Below are positions 1 to 9,399 of a stretch of DNA of 64,000 nucleotides, in pieces. Positions within the stretch are counted from its first letter, which is position 1, and the number at the start of each line of letters is the position of its first letter. The stretch covers positions 62,001 to 126,000 of the forward strand of contig CALYOP010000002.1 of the NCBI GenBank assembly GCA_945266285.1, given 5' to 3'. The position numbers and the translations under genes are program-made. A model generated the notes under the pieces. The model was given only the letters and a program-made list of their open reading frames with translations. It ran no database searches and was not told the origin of the DNA. The stretch is from an uncultured Commensalibacter sp. (GTDB lineage Bacteria > Pseudomonadota > Alphaproteobacteria > Acetobacterales > Acetobacteraceae).

Positions 1-2
1 AT

Positions 3-656
3 GATTTCAAAAAATTTATTATTGCGCATACCCAACCCAAGAACACTGCTTTAGTTCCTGAAATCACACTTTATCAAGCGAGTAAAATTACCCCCATTTG
101 GCAGGCCAGCGAAAAATGGCTACAGGAAAACAACATAGAGCCCCCCTTTTGGGCCTTCGTATGGCCAGGTGGGCAAAGTTTAGCACGTTATATTTTAGAT
201 AATCCAGAATTTGTGCAAAAGAAACGGGTTCTAGATTTTGCAGCGGGTTGTGGTATTGCAGCTATTGCCTGTGCACTTTGTCAAGCTGCCTATGTCGAAG
301 TGGCTGATATTGATCCTATGGCACAAGCTGCTTGTACAATTAATGCTGTACTTAATCAGGTTATACTTGATTGTAATACTCAAAATGTGGTCGGTGCTTC
401 TAACCGTTGGGATATTATCCTATGCGGTGATGTTTGTTACGAAGCCCCGATGACCCGCCATATATGGCCATGGTTAAAACATTGTGCAGAACAAGGTGCT
501 GAAGTAATTATTGCAGATCCAGGTCGTGCCTATCTTCCCCAAAAAGAGCTTGAAGCCATTCGCCAATATGACGTTCCAACGACTTTGGAACTTGAAGATT
601 GTACACAGCGACAAACCACACTTTATCGTTTATCTATAGACACACATCCGAAATAG
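3..656 (+). CDS. Class I SAM-dependent methyltransferase, 5' end outside window
   Basis: The reading frame is open from the first bases of the window and ends with TAG at 654-656, so the true start lies upstream. About 217 residues are visible. A PFWAFVWPGGQSLARY segment is followed by VLDFAAGCGIAAIACA, which fits SAM-binding motif I, then an acidic EVADIDP after the second strand and DIILCGDVCYE in the motif IV region. This layout resembles the ETFB lysine / nicotinamide N-methyltransferase-like family of small Rossmann-fold methyltransferases. The substrate cannot be told from sequence. An internal ATG at 213 would cut off the WPGG segment, so it is not the start. It converges on the queuosine genes, whose last stop overlaps its 3' end by about 20 bases on the other strand. 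Confidence 0.8.
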   Translation, partial: DFKKFIIAHTQPKNTALVPEITLYQASKITPIWQASEKWLQENNIEPPFWAFVWPGGQSLARYILDNPEFVQKKRVLDFAAGCGIAAIACALCQAAYVEVADIDPMAQAACTINAVLNQVILDCNTQNVVGASNRWDIILCGDVCYEAPMTRHIWPWLKHCAEQGAEVIIADPGRAYLPQKELEAIRQYDVPTTLELEDCTQRQTTLYRLSIDTHPK

Positions 657-1167
657 ACATATCAGGTCTTTCCCACCAACGTTGTTGAGCATTATTCCCC
701 TTTGGCAGAAAATCAAAAGGATTACCTGTAAAACAAACGGTATTCGTTGGTGTTTCCTTAATTTCAATTCGATGACACCGTAATGTCGTTTGTTCATCCT
801 TTAAAATCGCATTGACTTTGGACATAAGCAAACAAGCCAAAAGTTCCGTTGTCGGATCACCCGGAGTAATCATTAAATGCGATATCCGTTGTGGTTCATT
901 TGCTTTAAACCAATCCAATAAAGGATCATCTTCTGATAATTGAAAAGCATGATCTACGGAACCATCAATAAAACGATGCCATGCTGTTTTGGCTTTGCTG
1001 AAAGGCAAAACCATATTATGGCTTCCATCCAAAACCTGAGCATTTTCATCTATTAAATAAACGATGACCTCTTCATTATGACCATGAGGCGTCGAACAAA
1101 CATCATTGGTATCGTGGATTAAACGATGCCCCATAGAAAAACGACGGGTAAAAACCATTTCAAACAT
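634..1167 (-). CDS. queD: 6-carboxytetrahydropterin synthase (QueD), PTPS family
   Basis: QueD converts 7,8-dihydroneopterin triphosphate to 6-carboxytetrahydropterin in the cytoplasmic 7-deazaguanine (queuosine) pathway. The protein has 177 residues. Zinc ligands fit His14 (FSMGHRL) and His28/His30 ([11 protein letters not shown]), with Cys24 as the catalytic cysteine. [15 protein letters not shown] segment and a late [11 protein letters not shown] segment fit the C-terminal half of the PTPS fold. The start is the ATG at 1165-1167, preceded by an AAGGAA ribosome site; a longer in-frame upstream extension lies inside queC and has no family similarity. The start overlaps the queC stop by 8 bases, which suggests translational coupling in a queE-queC-queD operon. 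It is longer than the minimal 120-residue QueD, as in many Alphaproteobacteria. Confidence 0.88.
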   Translation of the reverse strand: MFEMVFTRRFSMGHRLIHDTNDVCSTPHGHNEEVIVYLIDENAQVLDGSHNMVLPFSKAKTAWHRFIDGSVDHAFQLSEDDPLLDWFKANEPQRISHLMITPGDPTTELLACLLMSKVNAILKDEQTTLRCHRIEIKETPTNTVCFTGNPFDFLPKGNNAQQRWWERPDMSISDVCL

Positions 1168-1882
1168 GATAAATTCCTTTTTCTTGCTGGTAGGTTTCCC
1201 ATCCTTTACGACGCAATTCGCAGGCCGGACAATGACCGCAACCATAACCCCAATCATGATATTCATCCCGTTGCCCTAAATAGCAACTATGACTTTCATG
1301 ATTAATCAATTCAACCAACGGCTTACCACCCAGATCCTCTGTCAAACGCCATTCATCTGCCTTATCCATCCACATCAAAGGTGTATGCAATACGAAATGA
1401 CTGGCCATACCCAGATTTAACGTTGTTTGTAATGCTTTTATCGTATCGTCGCGGCAATCTGGATAACCAGAATAATCGGTCTCGCACATCCCACCAATAA
1501 TATGCCGAAGATTGCGTCTACCAGCTAAAATAGCAGCATAAGTAAAAAATAATAAATTGCGTCCCGGTACAAAAGTGGTCGGTAAACCTTGCTTATCCCA
1601 TTCAATTTTTGTCTCTCGGGTCAAAGCTGTTTCGGAAAGGCCGGCCAGGTCTGAAAGGTTTAACAAATGGTCATCACCCAAAACATGTTGCCATGTGGGT
1701 TGTAACGCTACCATTTTTTTTCGCAATACACTTCGACATTCCATTTCAATGGCATGCCTTTGCCCATAATGAAAACCAACGGTTTCTACATATTTAAAGT
1801 GAGTCAAAGCCCATGCAAGGCAAGTTGCCGAATCTTGACCGCCTGAAAAAAGAACAAGCGCACTTTCTGAAAATGTCGCCAT
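1160..1882 (-). CDS. queC: 7-cyano-7-deazaguanine synthase (QueC)
   Basis: QueC is the ATP-dependent enzyme that turns 7-carboxy-7-deazaguanine plus ammonia into preQ0. The 240-residue protein begins with the PP-loop [13 protein letters not shown] (residues about 9-21). It carries the family segment [15 protein letters not shown] and ends with a zinc site, [15 protein letters not shown], which together with the preceding HSC supplies four cysteines. Length is normal for QueC. Its ATG at 1880-1882 abuts the end of queE and its TGA overlaps the start of queD, so the three genes are one tight operon transcribed leftwards. No queF or tgt is visible in this window. Confidence 0.93.
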   Translation of the reverse strand: MATFSESALVLFSGGQDSATCLAWALTHFKYVETVGFHYGQRHAIEMECRSVLRKKMVALQPTWQHVLGDDHLLNLSDLAGLSETALTRETKIEWDKQGLPTTFVPGRNLLFFTYAAILAGRRNLRHIIGGMCETDYSGYPDCRDDTIKALQTTLNLGMASHFVLHTPLMWMDKADEWRLTEDLGGKPLVELINHESHSCYLGQRDEYHDWGYGCGHCPACELRRKGWETYQQEKGIYHV

Positions 1883-2517
1883 TAAGGAATACCTATTAAT
1901 TTATGTGTCTGAAGTGATAGTCGCCATTGAGGATGCCTTTGACAATAATCAATAGCTTGTTGCAAATATTCTGCTTTATACGCGCCATCCATGGGCTGCA
2001 ACCGAAAAGTCTTAAAATTCAAATGTGCTACATTTTCAGGCATTAAGTCTTTTTGTGGGTAAACAAGTTTGATTTCATCACCAAAATCTTGCACTAACGC
2101 CGCCCCTGCTTTCGGACTTACACAAATCCAATCCACACCATCAGGAACGGGCAAAGTACCATTGGTTTCAACTGCAATGTAAAAACCTCTTTCTTTAAGC
2201 AATCTTACAAGGATATCATCGAGTTGTAACAGGGGCTCTCCGCCTGTCATAACGACAAAACGTTGATTATAATCTCGATTTCCCCATATTTCTTCAATAG
2301 TATCTGCTAAGGCATGAGTATCTTCAAAACGCCCACCGCGCGAACCGTTCATTCCAACAAAATCAGTATCACAGAATGAACATATTGCTTTGGAACGGTC
2401 ACTTTCTTGACCAGACCATAAATTGCAACCGGCAAACCGACAGAACACGGCTGTTCTGCCAATTTGACCGCCTTCTCCTTGAAGAGTAAGAAAGATTTCC
2501 TTAACCGAGTAACGCAT
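1882..2517 (-). CDS. queE: 7-carboxy-7-deazaguanine synthase (QueE), radical SAM
   Basis: QueE is the radical SAM enzyme that contracts 6-carboxytetrahydropterin to 7-carboxy-7-deazaguanine. The protein opens with [20 protein letters not shown], typical of QueE. Its [4Fe-4S] cysteines are spaced C-x14-C-x2-C (CNLW...CSFCDTDF), the expanded spacing found in proteobacterial QueE instead of CxxxCxx[12 protein letters not shown] is the GGE motif that contacts SAM. I place the start at the ATG ending at 2517 (211 residues), which matches the family N-terminus. A TTG six codons upstream (2535) is possible, but neither has a strong ribosome site. It is the first gene of the queE-queC-queD operon. 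No preQ1 riboswitch could be recognised upstream. Confidence 0.88.
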   Translation of the reverse strand: MRYSVKEIFLTLQGEGGQIGRTAVFCRFAGCNLWSGQESDRSKAICSFCDTDFVGMNGSRGGRFEDTHALADTIEEIWGNRDYNQRFVVMTGGEPLLQLDDILVRLLKERGFYIAVETNGTLPVPDGVDWICVSPKAGAALVQDFGDEIKLVYPQKDLMPENVAHLNFKTFRLQPMDGAYKAEYLQQAIDYCQRHPQWRLSLQTHKLIGIP

Positions 2518-2703
2518 GCCCGTAATGTTGGGCAAAATGCATTTAAATACAAGTCCTCGTTTTCAATATTTCGTAAAAGCAATATTTTCAAAGTTTGTGA
2601 ATAAGCTAAAATTTATCGTTTAAAGAATTACTAAAACGAATAAATAAAGCTTATTCTCCATTTTATTGCCTTTTTTCTTTATGGAACAAGAAACACAAAG
2701 TAA

Positions 2704-4122
2704 TTACACACCTTTTAATGCTTTAAGCGCTTCTACCATTTTTGATAGAACGGCTTGAGCATCACCAAAGACCATCGTGCTATTTTCGTTAAAAAATAAA
2801 GGATTCTCTACTCCAGAATAACCCTTCCCACGACCACGTTTGATAATGAAGACTTCATGCGCTTTATCCACATCCAAAATAGGCATACCATAAATAGGTG
2901 ATGATTTATCACTGCGTGCCGATGGATTTACGACGTCATTAGCACCAATCACCAAAGCCACATCGGTATTCGGGAAACTTTCGTTAATTTCATCCATATC
3001 AAAAATCATGTCATAGGGAACCCCAGCTTCAGCAAGCAATACATTCATATGACCCGGCATACGACCTGCTACTGGGTGAATAGCAAATTTGACATCCACA
3101 CCCGCATCCTGAAGTAATTTGACCGTTTCATAAAGCTTTTGCTGGGCTTGAGCTACGGCAAGTCCATAACCAGGAACAATAATCACCGAAGCAGCATAGC
3201 GCATCGTCGTCGCTGCATCTGCAGGATCGACCGACTTCATTTCTTTTTGTTCAGTGTCGGCAGAAGACTGAGCAGTACTATCACCGAAATTGCTAAATAA
3301 CACATTGCTCAGTGAACGGTTCATCGCTTTGGCCATTAGAACGGTTAACAATGTACCCGCGGAACCCACAACCATACCCGCAATCATTAAGGCGGGGCTA
3401 TCCATAACGTAACCCTCAAGACCGACGGCTAAGCCAGTAAACGCATTATAAAGTGAAATAACCACAGGCATATCGGCACCGCCAATTGGCAATGTCATAC
3501 ATATCCCAAAAGCCAAAGCACCCACATAAAATAAAATCGCGAAAATACCACTATCATCTGGACCGTAATTTATTACAGCAATAAGCCCCAAAATTATGGT
3601 TAATCCAAATAGAACCGCATTCACCGCTTTCTGTTGTGAATAGCGATAAGTATTCAAACGACTATCAAGTTTTGCCCAAGCAATAACCGAACCCGTCAAA
3701 GAAACACATCCGATCAAAGCTCCCAAAAATGCAATAAGCAAAGATAAGCTACTGGTATAGCGACCACCTAATAATTCCACAGCAGCCAAAGCCGCAGCTG
3801 AACCACCACCCATACCGTTATAAAGCGCAACCATCTGCGGCATGGCAGTCATTTGTACGCGCTTACCTTTCCACGCAGCCCAAACACCCCCAAGCACCAG
3901 CGCAATAATCGCCAAAAGAATATTTATGGGCAAGTGCGATGCAGCTTCACCACTCACATTGAAAATAGAGAAAAAGGAAGCCAAAACGACCAATAACATG
4001 CCGTATCCTGCAACAACGATCCCTTTAACCGCCGTTACGGGAGAAGACATGCTTTTTAAACTGTAAATAAATAACGCCGCGGCAATTAAACCACTTAGAC
4101 CAACAATATATTCTGCTATCAT
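2704..4122 (-). CDS. pntB: Proton-translocating NAD(P) transhydrogenase subunit beta (PntB)
   Basis: PntB carries the NADP(H)-binding domain III and most of the membrane channel of the transhydrogenase, which uses the proton gradient to reduce NADP+ with NADH. The 472-residue protein starts with about 9 hydrophobic segments (residues 1-290), including ALYNGMGGGSAAALAA and GALIGCVSLTGSVIAWAK. A soluble domain follows with VIIVPGYGLAVAQAQ (the GYGxAVAQAQ NADP motif), FAIHPVAGRMPGHMNVLLAE, ALVIGANDVVNPSA and IIKRGRGKGYSGVENPLF. All hallmark segments are present. The start ATG (4120-4122) follows GAGGTT, which lies within the end of pntAB. It is the last gene of pntAA-pntAB-pntB and should supply NADPH for biosynthesis. 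Confidence 0.96.
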   Translation of the reverse strand: MIAEYIVGLSGLIAAALFIYSLKSMSSPVTAVKGIVVAGYGMLLVVLASFFSIFNVSGEAASHLPINILLAIIALVLGGVWAAWKGKRVQMTAMPQMVALYNGMGGGSAAALAAVELLGGRYTSSLSLLIAFLGALIGCVSLTGSVIAWAKLDSRLNTYRYSQQKAVNAVLFGLTIILGLIAVINYGPDDSGIFAILFYVGALAFGICMTLPIGGADMPVVISLYNAFTGLAVGLEGYVMDSPALMIAGMVVGSAGTLLTVLMAKAMNRSLSNVLFSNFGDSTAQSSADTEQKEMKSVDPADAATTMRYAASVIIVPGYGLAVAQAQQKLYETVKLLQDAGVDVKFAIHPVAGRMPGHMNVLLAEAGVPYDMIFDMDEINESFPNTDVALVIGANDVVNPSARSDKSSPIYGMPILDVDKAHEVFIIKRGRGKGYSGVENPLFFNENSTMVFGDAQAVLSKMVEALKALKGV

Positions 4123-4127
4123 CGTGA

Positions 4128-4454
4128 TTAACCTCTCTTACCAGAGGTTTTATCGGTTGTTTTGGTACTGGGTTTAAACATTTCCAACATACGATTGGTC
4201 ACGACATACCCCCCCATTACATTTCCGGCCCCCAAAAGAACGGCAAAAAACCCAATAATTTGAGCCGGAAGCGTAGTTGCATGAAAGAGCGCTTCCAATG
4301 CCCCTACAACAACAATCCCATGAATAAAATTAGAACCAGACATTAAAGGCGTATGCAAAATCGAAGGCACGCGGCTAATCACGACATAGCCGGTAAAAGC
4401 AGCCAGCATAAAAATATACAATGCTACTAAAAACGTCATTGAAGAGATCGCCAT
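4128..4454 (-). CDS. pntAB: NAD(P) transhydrogenase subunit alpha 2 (PntAB)
   Basis: This 108-residue membrane protein corresponds to the C-terminal membrane part of E. coli PntA, encoded separately as in other Alphaproteobacteria. It has three hydrophobic segments: residues about 7-27, 40-60 and 65-86. The sequences YVVISRVPSILHTPLMSGSNFIHGIVVVG and GAGNVMGGYVVTNRMLEMF are the conserved core of this subunit. A GGAGAA ribosome site sits seven bases before the ATG at 4452-4454. It lies between pntAA, two bases away, and pntB, five bases away, so co-translation is expected. Confidence 0.95.
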   Translation of the reverse strand: MAISSMTFLVALYIFMLAAFTGYVVISRVPSILHTPLMSGSNFIHGIVVVGALEALFHATTLPAQIIGFFAVLLGAGNVMGGYVVTNRMLEMFKPSTKTTDKTSGKRG

Positions 4455-4456
4455 AA

Positions 4457-5596
4457 TTATTCTCCGATTTTTATAGTTTCAAACCATTTTTTTACAGTTT
4501 CGTTTGTAATTTCCCCATTACGCGTAATCGCTGTCTTTTCAACAACTTCATCCGTAAAATCAGGAGCCAATGTTTGATCTTTGACAATCAAATCCAAAAG
4601 CTTGGCAATATTCTTTGCATAAAGTTCGCTGGCCTGTTGTGCCAATGCTGAAGGAAGATTAATCGCACCGATCAAAAGTGCAGGGCCACATTTAACCGTT
4701 TCACCAGGTTTCGTACCTTCGCAATTTCCGCCCCCTTCTGCGCCCATATCAACGATCACGGCACCTTCTTTCATATGTGCAATCTGTTCAGCGGTGATGA
4801 GACGTGGAGCTTTTTTCCCTGGTACTGCTGCTGTGGTAATGATCATATCTGCACGAGCAATATGCTGACTTAATACCTCCTGAACTTTTTGGTTTTCTTC
4901 TGGTGTAAGCTCACGGGCATAACCACCCTCTCCACGCGCATCAATGCCTGTATCGACAAATTTTGCACCAACTGATTCTGCTTGCTCTTTGGTTTCAGGA
5001 CGCACATCATAACCTTCACAAATCGCACCTAAGCGATGCGCCGTTGCCAAAGCTTGTAAGCCAGCTACGCCCAATCCCATAACCAGAACCTGAGCTGCAC
5101 GTAGTGATCCCACCGCGGTGGTCATCATCGGTAAAATACGTTGCATTTTTGAAGCCCCCAATAAAGGAGCATAATATCCTGCCAATGCTGCTTGACTTGA
5201 AAGCGCATCCAAAGCTTGCGCACGACTGATCCGAGGAACCATTTCCATGGCGAATGTTGTTATTTTTCTTTCACAAAGCGCTTGAATAAGTTCTGGATGA
5301 TTCTGGGCATGAATAAAAGAAATTAAAGTAGCTCCTAGCTTCATATACTGAATCACCGAAATAGACGGTGGTTGAACAGCAAGAACGATATCGGCTTCTT
5401 TAAGCAAGGATTCTAAATCTGCTTCAATACTGACATGCTGATAAATTGCATCAAGATAGGTTGCAGCTTTCCCTGCCCCTTCTTCAAGACAAAATATCAT
5501 GCCTTCTTTCTGAAAACGCGCTAAAACCTGAGGAACCATCGCAACACGCCGTTCCCCAACGGCAGTTTCTTTTAAAATGGCGATCTTAATAGACAC
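4457..5596 (-). CDS. pntAA: NAD(P) transhydrogenase subunit alpha 1 (PntAA)
   Basis: PntAA is the soluble NAD(H)-binding domain I of transhydrogenase. The 379-residue protein begins SIKIAILKETAVGERRVAMVP, the shared start of PntA and alanine dehydrogenase. It has the RQD-loop region HRLGAICEGYDVRPETKEQ, the Rossmann segment VLVMGLGVAGLQALATA, and TTAAVPGKKAPRLI and VIVDMGAEGGGNCEGT. The start is a GTG at 5594-5596: an AAAGGAG ribosome site sits seven bases upstream and the family N-terminus begins right there. An upstream in-frame start at 5629 would add eleven residues of no similarity. It heads the pntAA-pntAB-pntB operon. Confidence 0.95.
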   Translation of the reverse strand: MSIKIAILKETAVGERRVAMVPQVLARFQKEGMIFCLEEGAGKAATYLDAIYQHVSIEADLESLLKEADIVLAVQPPSISVIQYMKLGATLISFIHAQNHPELIQALCERKITTFAMEMVPRISRAQALDALSSQAALAGYYAPLLGASKMQRILPMMTTAVGSLRAAQVLVMGLGVAGLQALATAHRLGAICEGYDVRPETKEQAESVGAKFVDTGIDARGEGGYARELTPEENQKVQEVLSQHIARADMIITTAAVPGKKAPRLITAEQIAHMKEGAVIVDMGAEGGGNCEGTKPGETVKCGPALLIGAINLPSALAQQASELYAKNIAKLLDLIVKDQTLAPDFTDEVVEKTAITRNGEITNETVKKWFETIKIGE

Positions 5597-5738
5597 AAAG
5601 ACGCTCCTTTCAAAACAATGCATCAGCATTTGTTATTGGCTGGATGCCAATTTTTGGAGACTAGATATAAATCGGTAGTGAAACGGAACTATAGCATAAA
5701 ACCAATAATGAATATGACAATATTTTGTAATGTCCTTT

Positions 5739-6431
5739 TTAAGACTTTAGCGCAAACAAGGCTGCTTTTTGTGCGTGAATGCGTGTTGTATCAAATAGTG
5801 GAACATCTGTATCTTTTTGATTAAGCAAAAGTCCTATTTCTGTACAACCGAGAATAATGCCTTCTACGCCTTTATCTTTTAGACGATTAATCACAGAAAG
5901 ATAAATTTGCTTTGATTCAGGATAAATTCTGCCATGGCAAAGCTCTTCAAAAATAATGCGATTTATTTGTATTCGATCATCAGTATCGGGAACAATAACT
6001 TGGATATTATGAGCTTCTATTCTTTTTTTATAAAAATCCTGTTCCATCGTATAAGATGTTCCCAGCAAGCCAATTTTTTTCAGTCCTACTTCTTTTAAGG
6101 CTTCTACAGTCATATCAGCGATATGTAACAAAGGAATTGAAATCGCTTTCTGAATTTGATCAGCAACTTTATGCATCGTATTAGTACAAATAATTAAACA
6201 ATCGGCACCGCCTTTTTCCAAAGCGCGAGCAGCTTCGCTTAAAATAATCGCACTTTTATTCCATTGATCCTGTTTCTGACACCATTCGATTTCCTGAAAA
6301 TCAACGCTATAAAGTAATAACCGTGCCGAATGCAGGTCACCTAATTTTTCATTTATAACCCGATTTAAAATTTGATAATAAGTAACGGTGCTTTCCCAGC
6401 TCATACCCCCTAATAAGCCAATAACTTTCAT
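5739..6431 (-). CDS. Aspartate/glutamate racemase family protein
   Basis: This is a cytoplasmic cofactor-independent amino-acid racemase of the Asp/Glu/hydantoin family, close to YgeA-type aspartate racemases. The 230-residue protein begins MKVIGLLGGMSWESTVTYYQ, the classical start. The two catalytic cysteines are in CLIICTNTMHK (residues about 80-90) and GIILGCTEIGLLL (about 192-204). KKIGLLGTSYTME is the start of the second half-domain. A GGGG ribosome site precedes the ATG. It appears to be monocistronic. The exact substrate (aspartate, glutamate or other) cannot be decided from sequence, although both active-site cysteines argue for a true racemase. Confidence 0.87.
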   Translation of the reverse strand: MKVIGLLGGMSWESTVTYYQILNRVINEKLGDLHSARLLLYSVDFQEIEWCQKQDQWNKSAIILSEAARALEKGGADCLIICTNTMHKVADQIQKAISIPLLHIADMTVEALKEVGLKKIGLLGTSYTMEQDFYKKRIEAHNIQVIVPDTDDRIQINRIIFEELCHGRIYPESKQIYLSVINRLKDKGVEGIILGCTEIGLLLNQKDTDVPLFDTTRIHAQKAALFALKS

Positions 6432-6571
6432 TTTAACCCCTAACCATTAAAATTAATTTGTTAACGTTAATTTAAAAAAATATGTTTTCAAATCGCTAAA
6501 ATGAAACAAAAAACCTGTTCTTTTATATTCATGTCCTTTAAACAAGATACAGTCTGAAAAAGGAGTTAATA

Positions 6572-7369
6572 ATGAAACATTGGTACCGTTGTTTTGCTAT
6601 AATATTTGGAATGATTTTGAGTATATCGTCTATCAATATGGCACAAGCCAATGATATTTTCTTTATTGATCAACAAAATTACGGCGCTTGGATTTTATCA
6701 AGAAGCTATAATAAGGTTGCTATCAATAATACGGAACAATCTTCCCCGCTTCTTTTTCAAATTCAACCCTATCGTTATTTAATGACGGTCAAGGTTACAC
6801 TTCCCAAAACCACTCAAAATCCTCCGGCTATCCTTGAAATGGATATCGGCAGTTTTATGCGCAATCTTGATCGTCAAGACAACAGCATGACCTATATGAT
6901 CAATCTTGAAAATTCAGATTCAGAAGAATTTATCAATGCACTTAAAAATGAAAAAGCAATAACGATTTCCATTGATGATGATCATACAATAGATATTGCA
7001 ACAACCAATATCGACAAAGCTATTGATGCCATGGTTGAGTTCGCAAAAGATCATTATATTTTAATGCCTTATCCCTTTAGTATGCGACTCGATGAATTTG
7101 CATCAATGCCTATCCCTGATGCTATTCCGGCCCATCTTTACCCTGTATTCCGTTTACAAGCAGCTTACGATGAAGCCTGCCATAATCCCAAAGACAAAAA
7201 CAAACCAGACATGGAAGCTTGCAAACAATACGAAACCGTTATTAAATTGATTAATAAGGCTGGATATTGCAGAAAAGAACAAAGTATTCCGCCACAAATT
7301 ATTGGTCAAACGACTTCGGTTTCATATACTTGGGAAGCATGTCAAAAAGATCCTTCGTTTTCCGATTAA
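6572..7369 (+). CDS. Secreted protein of unknown function
   Basis: I do not recognise this 265-residue protein. It has a clear signal peptide (MKHWYRC, then a hydrophobic core, ending SSINMAQA around residue 26), so it should be exported. The mature part contains a beta-rich region (LFQIQPYRYLMTVKVTL, ILEMDIGSFMRNLD) and a helical tail with four cysteines: AYDEACHN, MEACKQYE, AGYCRKE and WEACQKD. The C-x(n)-C...GYC tail recalls the end of several small periplasmic proteins of Proteobacteria, but this is not an assignment. An AAAGGAG ribosome site stands before the ATG. It is followed 33 bases later by the HAD phosphatase gene, so the two may be co-transcribed. Confidence 0.7.
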   Translation: MKHWYRCFAIIFGMILSISSINMAQANDIFFIDQQNYGAWILSRSYNKVAINNTEQSSPLLFQIQPYRYLMTVKVTLPKTTQNPPAILEMDIGSFMRNLDRQDNSMTYMINLENSDSEEFINALKNEKAITISIDDDHTIDIATTNIDKAIDAMVEFAKDHYILMPYPFSMRLDEFASMPIPDAIPAHLYPVFRLQAAYDEACHNPKDKNKPDMEACKQYETVIKLINKAGYCRKEQSIPPQIIGQTTSVSYTWEACQKDPSFSD

Positions 7370-7402
7370 TGATTCATTGTTAAAAGGAAGGTCTGAGAAA
7401 AA

Positions 7403-8248
7403 ATGGGAAACAAAATGGAAAAAGGCTCCTTAAAAACACCATCGAACAAAATTCGTCTATTAATTTCGGATATTGACGGAACACTAATCACCAAAGATAA
7501 GGTTTTAACGCCTGAAACTTGTGAAGCAGCAAAATCCCTGAACAAAGCAGGTATTCAGCTCTGTCTCGTCAGTAGCCGACCTCCACAAGGTATAGAATTC
7601 TTTTTTTCTCAGCTTGAAAATAATGCTCCTTTTGCAGCCCTAAATGGCGGTGAAATCCTTGATCATCAAGGTCATATTTTGTCTAGCCTTACAATGAATC
7701 AAGATGTCGTTCATCAAGTTATCAAACTGCTTCAGAAAAATAATGTTCATGTTTGGCTTTTTGGTGGTACAGATTGGCTTGTCTTTAATGTCGAAAATGC
7801 TTTTGTTGAACATGAAGTAAAAACCATTCATGCTCCTCCACAAATTATTTCTCATTTTGATCAATATCATGGTCAGATTACAAAAATTGGAGGCATCTCA
7901 AAAGACACAGATCTTTTGGATCGAATAGCCCAAGAATTGGAAAGCATGTTTTCTGGTGAAATAAAAGCGGCTCGTTCTTCGGATCATTACCTTGATATAA
8001 CCCATCCAAAGGCAAATAAGGGTCATGCTGCCATCGAACTAGGTAAACAGCTTGGAATTGATATTAAAGAAACGGCTTGTATTGGAGATATGTATAACGA
8101 CATTGCCATGTTAAAACTGGCGGGCCTTGCCATTGCTATGGGACAATCTGATGAAGAGGTTCAATCTCATGCGCATTTTGTAACGGAAAGCAACGAAAAT
8201 AATGGGTGGGCAGAAGCGGTCAAAAAATATATCCTACCTCGTGCTTAA
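7403..8248 (+). CDS. Cof-type HAD-IIB family hydrolase
   Basis: This is a cytoplasmic haloacid-dehalogenase phosphatase of the Cof/IIB class, probably acting on a sugar phosphate or similar small phosphate. The 281-residue protein has motif I LLISDIDGTLI (with the Asp-x-Asp nucleophile pair), motif II CLVSSRPPQG, a cap domain in the middle, Lys in HPKANKGHAAIELG, and motif III/IV ACIGDMYNDIAML. A C-terminal AIAMGQSDEEVQSHAHFVTESNENNGWAEA follows the usual pattern for this class. A start at 7403 has AAGGAAG about 12 bases upstream; the ATG at 7415 is an alternative. The specific substrate is unknown. Confidence 0.87.
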   Translation: MGNKMEKGSLKTPSNKIRLLISDIDGTLITKDKVLTPETCEAAKSLNKAGIQLCLVSSRPPQGIEFFFSQLENNAPFAALNGGEILDHQGHILSSLTMNQDVVHQVIKLLQKNNVHVWLFGGTDWLVFNVENAFVEHEVKTIHAPPQIISHFDQYHGQITKIGGISKDTDLLDRIAQELESMFSGEIKAARSSDHYLDITHPKANKGHAAIELGKQLGIDIKETACIGDMYNDIAMLKLAGLAIAMGQSDEEVQSHAHFVTESNENNGWAEAVKKYILPRA

Positions 8249-8599
8249 ATCTAGTAGTTATCCTATTTAATGATAGCTACGCTACCCTTTTCCCCCAGAG
8301 GGTATTTTGAAATACATCATGAAAATGATCTAATAAAATATCATTTTTGCGAACCAGAATGCATGGGGTAGCAATTTTCAAAACACCGCATATCTGGTAT
8401 CAATGAATTTATAACAGATGTCGATCGTCTGAAGTTGTTAATAAGTAAAATTTCGTTAACCTTATTTTTATCAATACACCGATAAAATGGCGGTTTATTT
8501 CCGCAATTTTGCAATCATTTCTTAAAAAGCGTATATTTAAATTAACAGTTATAAACTGATATTTTATAAGCTTCATTTAAAGAAACGAGTAATAATCAT
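8249..8599 (+). other. Intergenic region upstream of pgl
   Basis: No gene is visible in these 351 bases. There is an imperfect hairpin (AAATGGCGG at 8485-8493 against CCGCAATTT at 8501-8509) without a clear T-run, so it is at most a weak terminator. The promoter of the pgl-rpiA-gntK group should lie here, but no convincing -35/-10 pair was singled out. Confidence 0.4.
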
Positions 8600-9343
8600 A
8601 TGACAAAAATGGATCATAATGCGCAAACGGGTCGTGTTTTTACTTTACCCGATGCTAATGCACAAGCAACTTATCTGGCAGATTGGATTTTAGAACAGGC
8701 GCTCGCAAAAAAAGATGGTTTTTTATCCATTGCTTTGTCAGGAGGTTCGACACCACAGAAACTCTATGAACTTTTAGGTAGTCCAGCTTATGCGCGAAAG
8801 ATGCCTTGGTCACGCATTCATCTATTTTTTGGTGATGAACGTATGGTCCCCCCTACGCATGAAGCTAGTAATCACCATATGGTAAACAAAGCATTGCTTT
8901 CGCATATTGATATTCCATTCCGTAATGTTCATCCTATGCCAACATTTGCTGATGCCGATGATGCAGCAAAAATATATCAGCGTGAACTCGAAATCTTTTA
9001 TGGCAATAATCAATTAGACGCTGCAAAACCTTTATTTGATATTGTTTTCCTTGGTCTAGGAAATGACGGGCATACCGCATCTTTATTCCCTAAAACACCT
9101 GTTTTACAAGAGAAAACCAAATGGGTTTCATGGTGTGACCCAACCACTGTTCCTTACCGCCGGCTTACTTTGACCTATCCCACGCTTGCTTCTAGCCGTC
9201 ATGTCGTTTTCGTTGTCAGTGGTGAAGGTAAGAAAGACATTCTAAAAGCTGTACGTTCTGGAGAAAATGATTATCCTGCTGCCGCAATTTCAACGACAGG
9301 TGAATTATCTTGGGTTATTGATAAAGCCGCCAGTAGCGAATAA
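8600..9343 (+). CDS. pgl: 6-phosphogluconolactonase
   Basis: Hydrolyses 6-phosphogluconolactone to 6-phosphogluconate in the oxidative pentose phosphate pathway. The 247-residue protein has the SugI/Pgl-type fold: LSIALSGGSTPQKLYELL (phosphate-binding loop), WSRIHLFFGDERMVPPTHEASNHHMV (the DERxVP motif) and LFDIVFLGLGNDGHTASLFP (the GxGxDGHTASLFP motif). Length is normal. The ribosome site before ATG 8600 is weak. It is followed by rpiA and gntK on the same strand, a compact cluster for gluconate and pentose phosphate metabolism. Confidence 0.94.
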   Translation: MTKMDHNAQTGRVFTLPDANAQATYLADWILEQALAKKDGFLSIALSGGSTPQKLYELLGSPAYARKMPWSRIHLFFGDERMVPPTHEASNHHMVNKALLSHIDIPFRNVHPMPTFADADDAAKIYQRELEIFYGNNQLDAAKPLFDIVFLGLGNDGHTASLFPKTPVLQEKTKWVSWCDPTTVPYRRLTLTYPTLASSRHVVFVVSGEGKKDILKAVRSGENDYPAAAISTTGELSWVIDKAASSE

Positions 9344-9399
9344 CCTATTCATTATGTTATAGTTTTTAATCTTTCGATTTCAATAATAAGGAATTGCTT

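Noticed and set aside
2518-2700. preQ1 riboswitch before queE
   Set aside because: No C-rich loop with an A-rich pseudoknot tail could be found in the AT-rich leader.
5597-5629. A longer start for pntAA
   Set aside because: The added residues are unlike the family, and the AAAGGAG site is placed for the GTG at 5594-5596.
8485-8509. Terminator after the HAD phosphatase gene
   Set aside because: The stem has a mismatch and no T-run, and it lies about 240 bases downstream of the gene.
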